Source: Karalla daura (Eukaryota; Chordata; Actinopteri; Chaetodontiformes; Leiognathidae). From it: 64,000 bases of DNA. The notes beneath the pieces are model-generated. The model was not told the DNA's origin. It saw nothing but the letters and a program-made list of their open reading frames with translations, and did no database searches. Below are positions 26,920 through 37,839 of the stretch, piece by piece. How positions within the stretch are numbered: the first letter of the stretch is position 1; each line of letters begins with the position of its first letter. Location of the stretch: assembly GCA_029224185.1 (NCBI GenBank), contig CM055205.1:15180461-15244460 (forward strand), written 5' to 3'. The translations under genes and the position numbers were made by a program.

Positions 26920-28500
26920 GTCTACATTACAAAGAAGGACATGATTTATTATCAGCCCTCTTTAAAACACTCGTGATTACGTCAATAAATATACAACTCG
27001 GTCTCAGATATCATATTTGCTGCAAACAGATTAGCTGGCTGGATTTCCAAAATGTCACAAAAAAGAGAGAGATTAATCTTGGCAAAGGAACAAAACTCCC
27101 CTCGTTTTTCCACACCAAAGCGCCACTTCCAAACTGTGTACAAAGGCCATGTTGGTTGCTTGTGTCCTGCGCTGCAAGTTACCGCTGGCTGTAGTCACAC
27201 CCAACACTCTCACCAAATCAAAATCGACAGATGAATTGAACCGGTTTTTGGAACACGCATTTCCATCTATTTTGTTGTCGCTGACTCCCTCCCCCTGGCA
27301 CTGCTGAGCACTTTTAATCTGATTAGTATAGTCTCTGTCATGTCAATAAAGTTTTAAGGGGGGGTTTAAAGAATAAATCACATCCAGGCAGGCCTCGGGG
27401 ATCCGTTGCAAAAACAACAAGAGATTCGTGGAAAAAGGCTTTTAATTGATGCCTTCTCCGCAGAATATGTACAGAATTTTCTTTGGGCTATTGTTCATCT
27501 AAAAGCACACTGACCTGCTTTCTAATAAGACTGAATGTGGACCTTTCCAGATTTCCCAGGCTGTTCACTTTGTGTTTTGTCTCCTAGTGACACCCCCATG
27601 TCTTTGTTGTTGGAGAGAAACAAAGCCATTTTGTCCCGACCCATGACTTTATTTAGATAAGTTGGTTTTTGGAATTATGTAGGCTTTTGTGTTTGGTATC
27701 ACACAGTGAGTGTTTTGTTTGTGCATTTGTAATGTGGTCAGCTCTCACACGAGAGGCATGTCCAGTCGATGGTGGACTGGGGATGCTGTCAAGCGTATGA
27801 ACCCAACTGGCCATTACTGTAAGACTCGAGTGAATGAAAATATCTTCATTGTTATATTCCGACCAGTGTGAAACACACACATTTCTCCATACATTTGCAG
27901 TTAGGAACAGTCTGTTCATTCTCTCTTTTTCTCTCTCCTATGAATTTCCATCTGCATGTGTTTGTATATTTGCATTGGGAGAAACCTGGGAAGGGCCCTC
28001 GTCTGGACAGGCTGGGCAGACAGACGGATGAACATGCCAAAATGTGACCGAGAGAGAGGAAGGCAGCGTTGAAAACAAGGGAGGACAAGAGGGAGCAAAG
28101 GCAGCGAGGAGTTGGACAGTAGAGAAAGTGGAGAGAGACGGGGCCCCTGACCTGACCACATTGACACACTCGGGTCTCTCTCTCCTCGCCAGCTGTGCAT
28201 TGTGGTCGATTCGGAGAGGACACACTCACACACACATATACTTATCTACGCATGCTGGCGATGAGGACATACTTGGCCTGTGTGCTGGTGTGTGCGTGAG
28301 TGTGTTATTTGGGAGTGTGTTTGAATGTGACAGCCTATCCATGCGTGCTAAAGAGAGTGTGGAAGCGACCAAAAATCCAACCGTCTGTGTTTGTTTTCCT
28401 TCCAGCCTTTGTGCCTTTGTGCTCATGTCCCCGAACCTGTATGCACATCTGTGTGTGTATACGTATATTTACACGTCTGCTGGAGTGCGCTGGTGCTCAT
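26920..28500. other. Non-coding DNA
   Basis: No gene recognised. A 243-codon frame (28044-28775) starts here and is discussed under the findings. Purine-rich sequence lies at 28040-28140. Confidence 0.6.
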
Positions 28501-28526
28501 TTCCATCTGTTTTTCTTGCTTGGCAG

Positions 28527-28607
28527 CATGAGCAGGCAGGATATTGGTGCGCAGCGAGTCCCCGTGTACCACTCCATCATCTCGGCCTCTTCGCTGCGCC
28601 TCCACAT
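28527..28607 (+). other. Exon-like segment with strong splice borders (speculative)
   Basis: 81 nt lie between a strong acceptor (ctgtttttcttgcttggcag) and a consensus donor (gtgagt). Two of the three plus-strand frames are open; one reads MSRQDIGAQRVPVYHSIISA. It is not recognised and may be non-coding or chance. Confidence 0.12.
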
Positions 28608-28619
28608 GTGAGTCGCGTC

Positions 28620-30120
28620 TGCGAACCATTAGCGACGTCGAGCACAAACGGAGTAATTAGGAATAAGTGCTCAAAGGTGCAACAGCTAGACCCCACAACC
28701 CCCCGAAAGATCCCTTCCCACAATGCTTTGCCGCATTCTGAGGCCACTGTTCCCACCACCACCACCGAAGCCTGACTGTTACCCAACGCGCACACATCTC
28801 CACAAATAGAAACGGTACTGCCTAACAGGCGATGTGGGCAACCTGTGTTTTCAGACCGGGCCCCAGCGAGTGCTGACTGGCCCTCGGATGCAGCTATTTT
28901 TACGCTTTGTGTGTGGAGTTTTGTTGCACTGGCAGGAGAAAGAGAGGTGCAGGACATGCAACATGGTCAAAGAGTCAAGGAGGGGAAAGTTCCCTCTTAA
29001 CACAGCAGTTTCTTGTGTCTGTGTGTCATCCTGAGTGTGTGTATGTGTGTGTGTAGTGCACATGCTGGTGTTTATGCGTCTCTGTGGGTGTGTGTGTGTA
29101 CATTACACTGTAACCAAATGCGGGTGGGCTTCCACAGCGTGTGCGCGCTGTGTTTAGGCAAAGAGAGCTATGTGTTTGTTTGCAAAAGTATTGCGAGTGC
29201 GTGCATGCGTGTGTGTGTACGTGTTTGTCTCTCCATTTCTAGGAAACAGCCTTTCCTTGGCAAAGCAGGCAGCCGGCAAATCTGCTGTAACCTCCGTAAC
29301 CCACACCCACCACCGACATCACCACCGCCACCTCCACCCTTCCTCACCCTCAAGGAGAGAAAGAGGCTGGGAATCGATACTCGGTTCTGTGAGAGAGCCG
29401 AGCGTGCCAGCATCCATAAGATGAGGTTTGGGCATGGAAGATCAGTCGGAAATGGGCACACCATCATCTAAACAATCGTATGTAAACACACACACAAGGG
29501 GTACACATGTCTGTGTTTGCGAGGACATGGGGGACTTCCCACACGCGTTCCATGACATCTTAATTCAGTAGTGCAGAGCGCATAGCGGTGCACACTGGAG
29601 GGAAAAATGCTATGGAAACACTGCTCCGTTCCAGCTGAGGTCAACTTTGGAGACGAACCCCTTGTTGAACGAGCAAAGCACAAAACCTGAAATATGTGCC
29701 TTAATCGCTGTCCTCACTCTGCCCTCCAGCGATACGTGCTCCGGCTGGAGTCAGACAAAGGGCGAAGAGGGAAATCAGCACAAACATATTTGCATATGCT
29801 CACAGTTTACTCCCGAGTGAGCGCAAATGTTGTGTGATCCAAATAATCGTAGGTGCAGTTGAATAGAGATAACGTTTTTTTCTCTCTCTATCTCTCTATC
29901 TCTCTCTCTGTTCTAATCACTTGCTCATATAAACAAATCCATTTGCTATGCATAGATTTTATGGATAAACACACCTACCACTCGTGCGTGCACACGCTCC
30001 TGCACGCACACAAACGTAAACACACTGAGGCCACCGTAAATTACAGTCATCCCATCTGGGAGCATTAAGAAGCTGTTAATGAATAGGGTGCTGCAGCAGC
30101 AGCCACAAGTGGAGTGAGGC
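28620..30120. other. Non-coding DNA with TG-rich and CT-rich stretches
   Basis: TG-rich sequence lies at 29010-29230 and a (TCTC)n-like run at 29880-29910. Frames are low complexity. No gene seen. Confidence 0.6.
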
Positions 30121-30124
30121 AGCT

Positions 30125-30159
30125 GGAGGAGGACGAGGAGGAGGAGGAGGAGGAGGAGG
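30125..30159 (+). repeat. (GGA)n trinucleotide repeat
   Basis: About 11 units with one GAC interruption. Confidence 0.93.
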
Positions 30160-30755
30160 GAAGCACAGTGGAGGCAGGGAGGATAGAGGTGGGTGGAGGT
30201 GGGGGGTTGGAGGGGACTGGGTAGCATCTGGGTAGCAGATATGTGTGTAGTCATGTAAAAGAGGTTGCGGTAACTGTGCACATCTTGGGGGGAAAGAGTA
30301 GACTCAAAAGATGTGTTTTGAAGCCAGTGCGCTTTGTGACCCGGCTGGTAGAAAACACTCTTGTATCAGAGCGTAGCATATGCTAAATGATTTCCCACAG
30401 TCACGAAAATCTGTCTTTGCGAAAACATAATCTGTGGAAGGTCAAACGTGAGTGTTCATGTTCTCAACTCAAACATTTAACGTTGTATTAACAAGATCAG
30501 AGAGCCAGATAAACTCTGTAACCCCGTACACTCCCCACACTGCCGAACAGGCACACACAGGGCTGCAGGCTGCAGGGGAAGGGCAGCACCCCTGCTCCAG
30601 ACTAATGACTGCACCTTATCTATGGGAGGTGTGAGAGGAGGTGTGGCAACAGAAGGGCCAGTTATCTTAAGTGACCTTTTAATACCCTCTGCTCTTTCAC
30701 AATACCTCCAGTGGTGGGTGTTCAAAGTGGACACATGGGCAGTACACGGAGCAGA

Positions 30756-31480
30756 AGTGTGCCTCAGAGAGAGACAAAAGACACCACCTGTATGCTAATG
30801 CCGCCTCGCGAGGCTTTCAGAGAGGCCAGCTCTGTCGGAGCAGAGGGATGAAGTGTGCCGCTCCTTTTGGAGCAGGCCCGGGGGCTGTAAAGTGAAAGCA
30901 GAGGCCAAAAATTGATTTTTGGGCTGAGAGAAGACAGAAGACAAAATCTGAAGTGTGCCACTTTATGGGGGAGAAGGTGCTGTAAAATTGATTTTCTCCT
31001 TCTTTAAGGCTGAAAAAGGGAGAGAGACAATAGGAGCAATGCGGATGAGTAAGTGAAGGACAGTGCCGAGGAGAGAAGAAAGGGCATGGGCAGTAAAATT
31101 CATTTCCAATCTTTGTGTTAAGTAATGAGAAAGAGGCAGAGCGGTGGAGTGTGCCACTTCACATGGCAGACGGGAGGCTGTCAGAGGAGACAGATACGAC
31201 TAAAGGCTGTAAAATTCATTTTCTCTTCCTCTCTTTAAGTAATAGAGGAGCAGGAGTCACAGACTGTGCGCGTGGAGCCTTTGTCAATAAGCAGAGGGTG
31301 GGAAAATGGGGCAATAAAATTCATTTCCTCGCTCCTTATTCCGTATTTTCTTAAGAAAGTGGGAGGTTTGACTTGTGGAGTGTGCCGCGGCAGAGGGACC
31401 GCTGTTCATATGGAAAAAAGGAAGCGAGGTCAGAGGCTGTAAAGTCTTTCACTTATTTCTTCAAGCAATAAAGCCGAGTA
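30756..31480 (+). repeat. Degenerate ~105-bp tandem array (about seven units)
   Basis: The word AGTGTGCC recurs at 30756, 30852, 30952, 31148 and 31379, with weaker forms at 31061 (CAGTGCC) and 31263 (CTGTGCG), so spacing is 87-116 bases. Within units a core TAAAATT(G/C)ATTT recurs at 30983, 31094, 31210 and 31315, with TAAAGT variants at 30888 and 31440. The cores are followed by pyrimidine tracts, several ending in TTTAAG. It is too diverged for a young minisatellite and matches no transposon I know. Confidence 0.7.
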
Positions 31481-31489
31481 GCAGCATGT

Positions 31490-32430
31490 GCTGTTCAGAA
31501 TGGAGGGTGGGGTAATTGCTATTAAGTAGGGATTTTTTTCCCCGTTGTTTCTGTGGCCCCACAAAGAAATGCATGATCACACTTTTTGGAGCCATGGGCC
31601 ATATGAGCGTACTCTCTGCTTCATTCATAAACAGTCTTATGTAAACACATCCACAGCACGCACACACACAGGCACACATTCTGTGTCAGATTTGCTGCTA
31701 TATCTTTGCTGCTCCTCCACACTTTGGAGCAGCAGCTTTTTTTTTTTCTTCTTCTCCTTCTTCACACTATCTCGTCTCAGCCGAAAAGCCCCAAGCCATC
31801 TATTTACCACCCGGTCTATCTGTGTGTATACATCCAGACCTCTGCACTGCATATTTTGTCACACCATATCTCTCTCTCTGTTTCAGCTGCAGAGCCGTCC
31901 TCGATTATATAACCCTCTTTCAACGCATGCTTTTGCTTTTGCTTTTGCTTTTCCTTTTTTTTTTGTCACCTTCACACTGTCTCCAAAAACGCGTCGTGAA
32001 AGGCATCTCCGGAGCAGGAAACTTGCATCAGTACTACTTTCCCCCATCTGTCGCTTTGACTCAGGAGCCATGCCACCTTAGCGGCTGCCGTGAACGTGAA
32101 TGTAAAGTATAACCCCCTTGTTACTAATGGTGTCAGTGGCAGTTGCTGTCAGGATGGCACTATTCTGGGAATGCCAGCCGCTTCTTCTCCCCCCTGGGCT
32201 ACCCGGGGCCCATCGGTGCCGGGAATGTCTGGACACTTTGGACACACTGCAGCTGCAGGGAGGGGAAGGCAACGCATGTCACCTTCGTTTCGACGTGTTT
32301 CATGCAGTAACGAGCCAAACACGGATGGCAATGCGGTTGCGTGACAATGAAGGACCCTGGTTGGAATCCAAACTCAGGAACTTTCTTTGTGTGAGTCTGT
32401 GGAGATTTTCATTTCTTCCAGATCATCATA
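31490..32430. other. Non-coding DNA, pyrimidine-biased
   Basis: It contains T-runs, CT-rich sequence and a (TTTTGC)n hexamer repeat at about 31931-31954. Frames are low complexity. Confidence 0.6.
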
Positions 32431-32432
32431 AT

Positions 32433-32487
32433 CCAAGGAGTTGTGTACGATGTGGCAACTGGACTTGGCAAGTCCACAACTCCTTGG
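32433..32487. repeat. Inverted repeat, 13-bp perfect arms
   Basis: CCAAGGAGTTGTG (32433-32445) and its exact reverse complement (32475-32487) are separated by 29 bases, at the edge of a reverse CCATCCAT-type repeat. Confidence 0.85.
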
Positions 32488-32745
32488 TTATTCTCCTTGT
32501 GTCTGCATGGGGTTTTTCCCAGAGCTCTCTGGTTTCCTCCCACAATCCAAAAACATGTTCAGACCAATTGAAGACCGTAAATTGCCCCTAGGTATGAGTG
32601 AGAGAGTGAATGGTGTCTATGTGTGTCCTCTGATGGACTTGAGACCCGTCCAGAGAGTATTTTGTGCCTTCAAACTATGTACAAAGGACATAGACACCAG
32701 CAGACCCTGTGACACCTTTGGGTTTAATCTTAGTCAGATAGAATA
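32488..32745 (-). repeat. CCATCCAT-type repeat, reverse-oriented copy
   Basis: Landmarks on the plus strand are TGCATGGGGTTTTTCCCAGA, GCTCTCTGGTTTCCTCCCAC, CCAAAAACATG, AAATTGCCCCTAGGTATGAG and CCAGCAGACCCTGTGACACC. Confidence 0.85.
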
Positions 32746-33190
32746 GAATATGTCTTTATTCTTCCCACAGTGGAGAAGTTTCAAAGGATAATGGACAGAC
32801 AGATAGATGGATGTCCAAGGTCGCTGGTTTGATTCCAGGTCCGGGGCCTCTCTGTGTGACAGACACAAAAAAAGGTTATATCACAGAGAGAATATTTTTG
32901 TGATAAAAAGAATAAGTAATTCACAACAGAGCAACATCCTGCTTCTAAAAACTGGCTAAATCTCAAACTGTCAAGTTGCGTCTGAGTCACTTAATCTCAG
33001 GTTTGGTAAGCTTTGAGCTCCAAATGACCAGCTACAGTAAAAGATGGTAATCTAAGTGATGTAATGCTTTGGGGTAACATGGTGTCTTGGTGGTTTGCAC
33101 TGTATAGCAAGATAGTTCAAATCCCAGTTTGGGCTCACCAAATATGTCTGATATAAAGTGGATAAAGTAATGGTTGGATGGACATAATGG
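32746..33190 (-). repeat. Fish interspersed repeat copy (pairs with 59040-59540)
   Basis: GTAATTCACAACA.AGC.AC, CAGTAAAAG, GTGATGTAAT and TTGGTGGTT.GCAC are shared in the same order with the copy at 59040-59330. This shows a composite element whose right part is the CCATCCAT-type repeat. The left edge is a LINE-like tail (agatagaatagaatatgtctttattc). Confidence 0.65.
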
Positions 33191-33319
33191 ACAGATAATA
33201 GTGTCACAAAAAATGCCGCTCCACACACTGCAGACTACCAAGAGATGAGAGTGAGAGTGCAGTGGTCTAAGTACTAGTACAAGTGCAGAGTTTAAGCACT
33301 CGTTAAGAGGAGATGTAAG

Positions 33320-33680
33320 TGTAATAGAATAGAATAGACAGAATAGAAATACTTTATTGATCCAGAAAGAAATTAAGGAGAGGGACAAATGAGGGCAGTG
33401 GCTGGTAGATGAAAGTTAGGAGAGGTGATGCTCTCCTGAGGAGGTAGTCTTCAAGAGCCTCTCAAAGATGGAAAAGCAATGTTCTAGTTTGTTCCACCAT
33501 CAGGAAACTGCAAATGAGAAAAGTCTGGATTGCCGTGCTTGTACCGCACACATGGCAGCGCAAGATGACACAACAGACGGGGCTTGACGTATGTCCTGCA
33601 TAGAAGTAGTAAGGGAGGGTGCGTGCTGTTCCCTCGAACAGATCCGCTCACGTTGACCACTCTAGGGGATCAGGTGCATT
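33320..33680 (-). mobile_element. Non-LTR-like retrotransposon 3' fragment
   Basis: AATAGAATAGACAGAATAGA plus AATACTTTATTGATCCAGA is the reverse of a typical fish LINE tail. The adjoining GTAGTCTTCAAGAGCCTCTC...GTTCCACCATCAGGAAACTG...AAAGTCTGGATTGCC belongs to a widespread fish repeat. Clade not determined. Confidence 0.55.
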
Positions 33681-33834
33681 GAGCCTTTTGCTTCCTCTAA
33701 AAAAAATAAGCTAAAAAATACGCAGCTCTGCAAACCTTGTCATTACTATTCAGCTTCTCCTCTACCTATTTCCTCTGGAGCAAGGTGCTCAGCTGGGATC
33801 TTTGAGATTGTTTGAGCTCTCTACTGAAAATTGC

Positions 33835-33852
33835 AAAAAAAAAAAAAAAAAA
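33835..33852 (+). repeat. A homopolymer (18 A)
   Basis: An uninterrupted A run with no upstream gene-like sequence, so not obviously a processed-pseudogene tail. Confidence 0.9.
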
Positions 33853-34299
33853 CGCTGGGCAGGCATGCTCTACTCAGGGCTGGGATTTTGGGATTTTCTC
33901 CCCCCCCCTCCCTCCTGCATGCCAGCCTTGTCCAGCTTGTACTGATGTAATTGAGCTTTGGTGCGGGGCGTTGTAATTTAGCGCTCAGGTCATTCACACC
34001 CCGGCCTCTGAACGCTGTCAGCTTGTTGCGTTGTTGTCGGATGGGGTGTGGGGGAGTTGGGGGGGGGTGTAGAAAGCAGGGTACGGTAAACAGAGCCTCT
34101 GGGTGGTCTCCTCCTCTCTGCGCCTGGACACACTGTAAAGTCTGCTGACAGCAGAGCCGCTCTTTTCTTTTCAGCACAACCTGCGTCGCCGCTCTCCTCT
34201 CCTTTCTGTTCTGTCGCTTGTTTGTGGCTGCCGGAGTCTATGGAAGTGCCCTCATACATATTGAAGGGGCTTTTGAGGAATCCACCAGTGTGCTGCTTT

Positions 34300-35230
34300 T
34301 TCATCCAGTGTACCCTCCTCTCCCTATTTACATTTGAGTGTCAATCTCTTCCTCTTTCTTTCTCTCTGTCTCACCGTCTCCCTCGCTTTCTCTCTCTCTC
34401 TCTCTCTCGCTCTTTCTCTCAGTCTGTCTGTATCTCTCTAAAAAGTACTTTTGCATTCCGCTATTCAGTGTCTGTTTTTCTCACTCTCGCTCTCTCCCAC
34501 CTGCCCACTCTGATGCAGTCCCCCCACCCACCTCCCAATCCCACTCTCACACCACTTAGCTCTGAATATTTCTCTGCCTATTTTTTTTCCCTTTTCACTT
34601 TTGTTTTGTAGCTTAAAACTCTCCTGTGTGTGTGTCTCTCTCTCTCTCTAAGCTTCACTATCTTAACTCACACGCTTTTTGTAGTTTTATTTCTCTCCAC
34701 CACCACCGCCCCCTCCAGATGTTTATTCCAGCTCTTTCTTTAAAATCTCGCTTTTAAAGTATACCTTTTATGCATCGTTCAAACCCTTTCTAGCTGAGCT
34801 CTCGGATACTTTTCTTCGACTGTCTCCAGCCCCCCCCCCCAGTAAATACAGTAATAATCTAATTCGGCTCAACCAAATAATACTTCTCTTCACTTCCTTT
34901 TCATTATTGTGCTCCATCTTTCCGGGCTCGCTTCTGCTTCCCTGTCTTTGTGTTTGTATGTTATACGCCTCATCTGAACATCTTATTACATCTTGTGCTT
35001 CTCCTCTCTCCTTCTTGTTTGTTTCCTGTCTATTTCTATCTTTCTCACTCTCTCGCCGGCCCCCTCTTATTCATTTGGCGTCCTTCCCTCTTTCCGCCTC
35101 TCCTCTGCACTCACTTTTTGCCTCACATGTATTTATGTTTACACATTAGGTCTCTTTTCACCTTATTTTAAACCTTCCTCCTTCACATCCCCTCCCCTTC
35201 ATTACACTTCCTGTGGACTCCTGTCCTACA
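34300..35230 (+). other. Long pyrimidine-rich tract
   Basis: About 930 bases are dominated by C and T on the plus strand, with TCTC/TTTC micro-repeats at 34385-34425 and 34635-34650. The Ser/Leu-rich frames here are compositional artefacts. Confidence 0.75.
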
Positions 35231-35559
35231 TGTGGAAAATCTACACCGCTTGAAGCTGTAAGGGGTGGATGAGGCATCCCGTCATGAAATGACTCGGCAT
35301 TTCCCCTGAGAGGGCACCACATTGTGCACTTGTTTGTGTGTGAGTCACCTACAATATCTCAGACAGCACTTACTAGATTTTGACAGTCAACGGGAAATGA
35401 TGCATGGCACCTCTAAAAATTTCACTTTGCCCAAGGGATGGAGACATAATTACAGGTTAGTCAGAGTAACGTATTTGCTAATTACCAGTGTAAAGGTTTC
35501 CCCTGCATCATTTATATTTGAAAATATGTGTGTTATTGGCTACATGGTGCATGGTTGGT

Positions 35560-35845
35560 TAGTGCTGATGCCGTGCTAGGGTCCATGGTCGCCTTAGATG
35601 CCTTAGAAGGTCCATGGTTCAAATCCTTTTTGCTGAGTGGGTTTGTGAGAGAGAGTTTTCTCCGGGCTCTCTGGTTTCCTCCCACAGTATATAAACATGC
35701 ATTTTTTGGTTGATTGAAGACTCCAATTTGCTCCTAGGTGTGAATATGAATGTGTGTGTTCCCTGCTTTCACCCTATGTGCACTTGAGATTCTGCCATAG
35801 GCTCCAGCAGACCCCGGAGACACCGTCAAGGAACAAAGTGCGTAA
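35560..35845 (-). repeat. CCATCCAT-type repeat, reverse-oriented copy
   Basis: Plus-strand landmarks are GGTCCATGGTTCAAATCC, TTTTCTCCGGGCTCTCTGG, TTTCCTCCCACAGTATATAA, GATTGAAGACTCCAATTTGC, TAGGTGTGAATATGAATG and GGCTCCAGCAGACCCCGGAG. Confidence 0.85.
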
Positions 35846-35849
35846 GATG

Positions 35850-36285
35850 ATGGGGGGGAATTCGTGTATTGTTGCCTCATGGTATATCCCTCTCTTGCTC
35901 CATTCCTCCTGAATCTTTTCTCTTTGCATATTATCTCCCTTAAATGCATCTTTTTTAAGCTTTTCACTCTCATCTCACACGCCTCCTCAGTTTTGCTTTC
36001 ATTCTTGGTCTTACGCTCTCGTTATCTAACATTGAGTTTGCATTTCTCCCCAATCCTCCTCCTCCTCATCCGCCTCCTTCTCAGCTGCTCTTTGTCTCTC
36101 AGTTTGGCTTGTATGGTGAGTGTGCAGGCGTGCGCATTTGTGTGTCTGTGTGTGTGGGCGCGTCTGAGAATGTGTGTGTGCGTGTGTGCTTCCCTGAATG
36201 TCTAAGCACATGCAGCGGCTGCTTGGCTATCCGCGGGGCCACTCACTGAGATGTCATCCTAATAGTCTTACCTGACCTCCAATCT
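35850..36285. other. Pyrimidine-rich then TG-rich non-coding DNA
   Basis: CT bias runs to about 36110, then TG-rich sequence at 36115-36190. No gene. Confidence 0.6.
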
Positions 36286-36289
36286 CATA

Positions 36290-36480
36290 GTCACTGCATT
36301 GATCATTGGATACGGCCACGAGTAATCAACCATCTCTTTGTTTACCTCCGATAATTAACCACAGCTAATTAAGAGCTGGCACTTAGCACTTCATCTCCTC
36401 TCTGCTACGCTAAGGTTACCCACTGATTACCTTTGTTTTGCTTTAAAATCGCTCCACCTAATCATTAACTTTCCTGTTGC
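36290..36480. promoter_or_regulatory. Motif-dense candidate enhancer
   Basis: Repeat-free and AT-rich, with stacked sites: forkhead TTGTTTAC (36338-36345), TAATTA (36352-36357) overlapping RUNX-type AACCACA (36357-36363), and TAATTA (36366-36371). CTTTGTT and CTAATCATTAAC follow downstream. The role is inferred from motif clustering only. Confidence 0.3.
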
Positions 36481-37029
36481 CTGGGGAAAGTGGAAGGAAA
36501 AATCAGCACTTGTGCCAGAGCAAGCTAAAACAAGATTGTGAACAAACTTTCATGCAAACACAGAGGCAAACCACTGACGGATGGATGTTTGCAGGATCTT
36601 TAGAGGCCCTATTTCGTAAGAGCAGGCAAACCTGTGCAATGCTAATTACAGGAAACACTTCCATTGTTTGCAAAGAAAGAGCTCTCATTAAAATCCCCTG
36701 CAGAGGAGTTGTGCTGACTAACAATGGACGATGCAAACCAAGAGGACTGATGAAATGGGATGCACAGTGGACCGAGCACTGCCGGCCTGTGCCACAGTTC
36801 ACACCAGCACAGCTGACTTATGTAAATAAGCAGCGGGGTGTTGTTTGGGGATGGGAACATGATGACAGTCTGTCATTAAACTGCTCATTTGTATTCATGG
36901 CGCTGGAGTCGAACTCTTCACTTTTAATGGCCACTTTGGAGACAGGAAGATGGAAGTGGCAACAGTGTCCAGATGGGGAAAGGAAAGTAACACATCTGCA
37001 ACGAGCACACAACACAAAAAAACTGGACT

Positions 37030-37390
37030 GAGCAGCCATGCATTAATTTACCTGCTTTCCACCCAATGGTGTCATGGGGGTCTGCTGGTTCATGTCTTCA
37101 GTGAATACAGGGCAAAAGCATGGACACAGCACCAGTCCATCACAGGGCACACACACAGTATTTTACTCTCACCCTCTGTAATTTCTGGAATTTCTCAGTG
37201 TAAGATCAATAAAGTTTATCTATCTACTCTCACACCTAGGGGCAATTTAGATTCTCCAATCGATGTAAACATGCACATTCTTGGATGCAGGAATAAACTG
37301 CAGGACCCAGAGAAAACCCACCCAGACACACAGGGAGAACATGGAAACCAGGGGTCAAACCCAGGTCCTTGCTTCTAAGAGTGCTAATCA
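37030..37390 (+). repeat. CCATCCAT-type repeat with a nested LINE-like tail
   Basis: The element landmarks are CAGTCCATCACAGGGCACAC, TCTCACACCTAGGGGCAATT, TAGATTCTCCAATCGATGTA and AGAAAACCCACCCAGACACA. It is interrupted at about 37175-37232 by CTCAGTGTAAGATCAATAAA plus GTTTATCTATCTA, a typical retroelement 3' end. Confidence 0.8.
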
Positions 37391-37599
37391 TTCATCCAGT
37401 GTGCTGCTGCTTACCCAAGTTGAGCACCTTCATCTGTTAGCAGAACTGAGATTTTTTTCTTTTCCACCTCAAAAATGCACAGTTTACCATGTTTTTAACG
37501 GCACACCCTCTTTCCAACGCTCTTAACTTCACGTTGAGCCGGTCAGTCCCGTTTCATGTGGAAGTGTGCCACAAAACTGTATCTAGATATGCAGGCTCA

Positions 37600-37830
37600 G
37601 GTTATTGCCTGTAGGTCACCCGGTTGAGTGGAGGAGTGACGCTCCACTGACTGGCAAATGTCCAACTCGGTCTCAGCTGTGAAGTCTCCAATTGACCTAA
37701 ACATGCATGTTTTTGAACTGTGGGAGACAAAGACATAAATGCAGGTTAGTCAGAGTTAAGTTTCCCCTGCATCATTTATATTAACTTGCAGGAAAAACAT
37801 GCAAAGTCCTCACAAAAAAGATCAGACTGA
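37600..37830 (+). repeat. CCATCCAT-type repeat fragment with a filler insertion
   Basis: TCTCCAATTGACCTAAACAT and GCATGTTTTTGAACTGTGGGA are followed by about 55 foreign bases resembling 35442-35518, then the element resumes with CAGGAAAAACATGCAAAGTC. Confidence 0.65.
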
Positions 37831-37839
37831 GGTAAAATC

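Noticed and set aside
33835..33852. A18 run as a processed-pseudogene or SINE tail
   Set aside because: No gene-like, tRNA-like or SINE-like body precedes it, and no target-site duplication is obvious.
34222..35253. Several Ser/Leu/Phe-rich frames
   Set aside because: Compositional artefacts of the pyrimidine-rich tract.
36477..37031. 184-codon plus-strand frame
   Set aside because: No recognisable domain, no splice or promoter context, and overlapping minus-strand frames are also open. Most likely chance.
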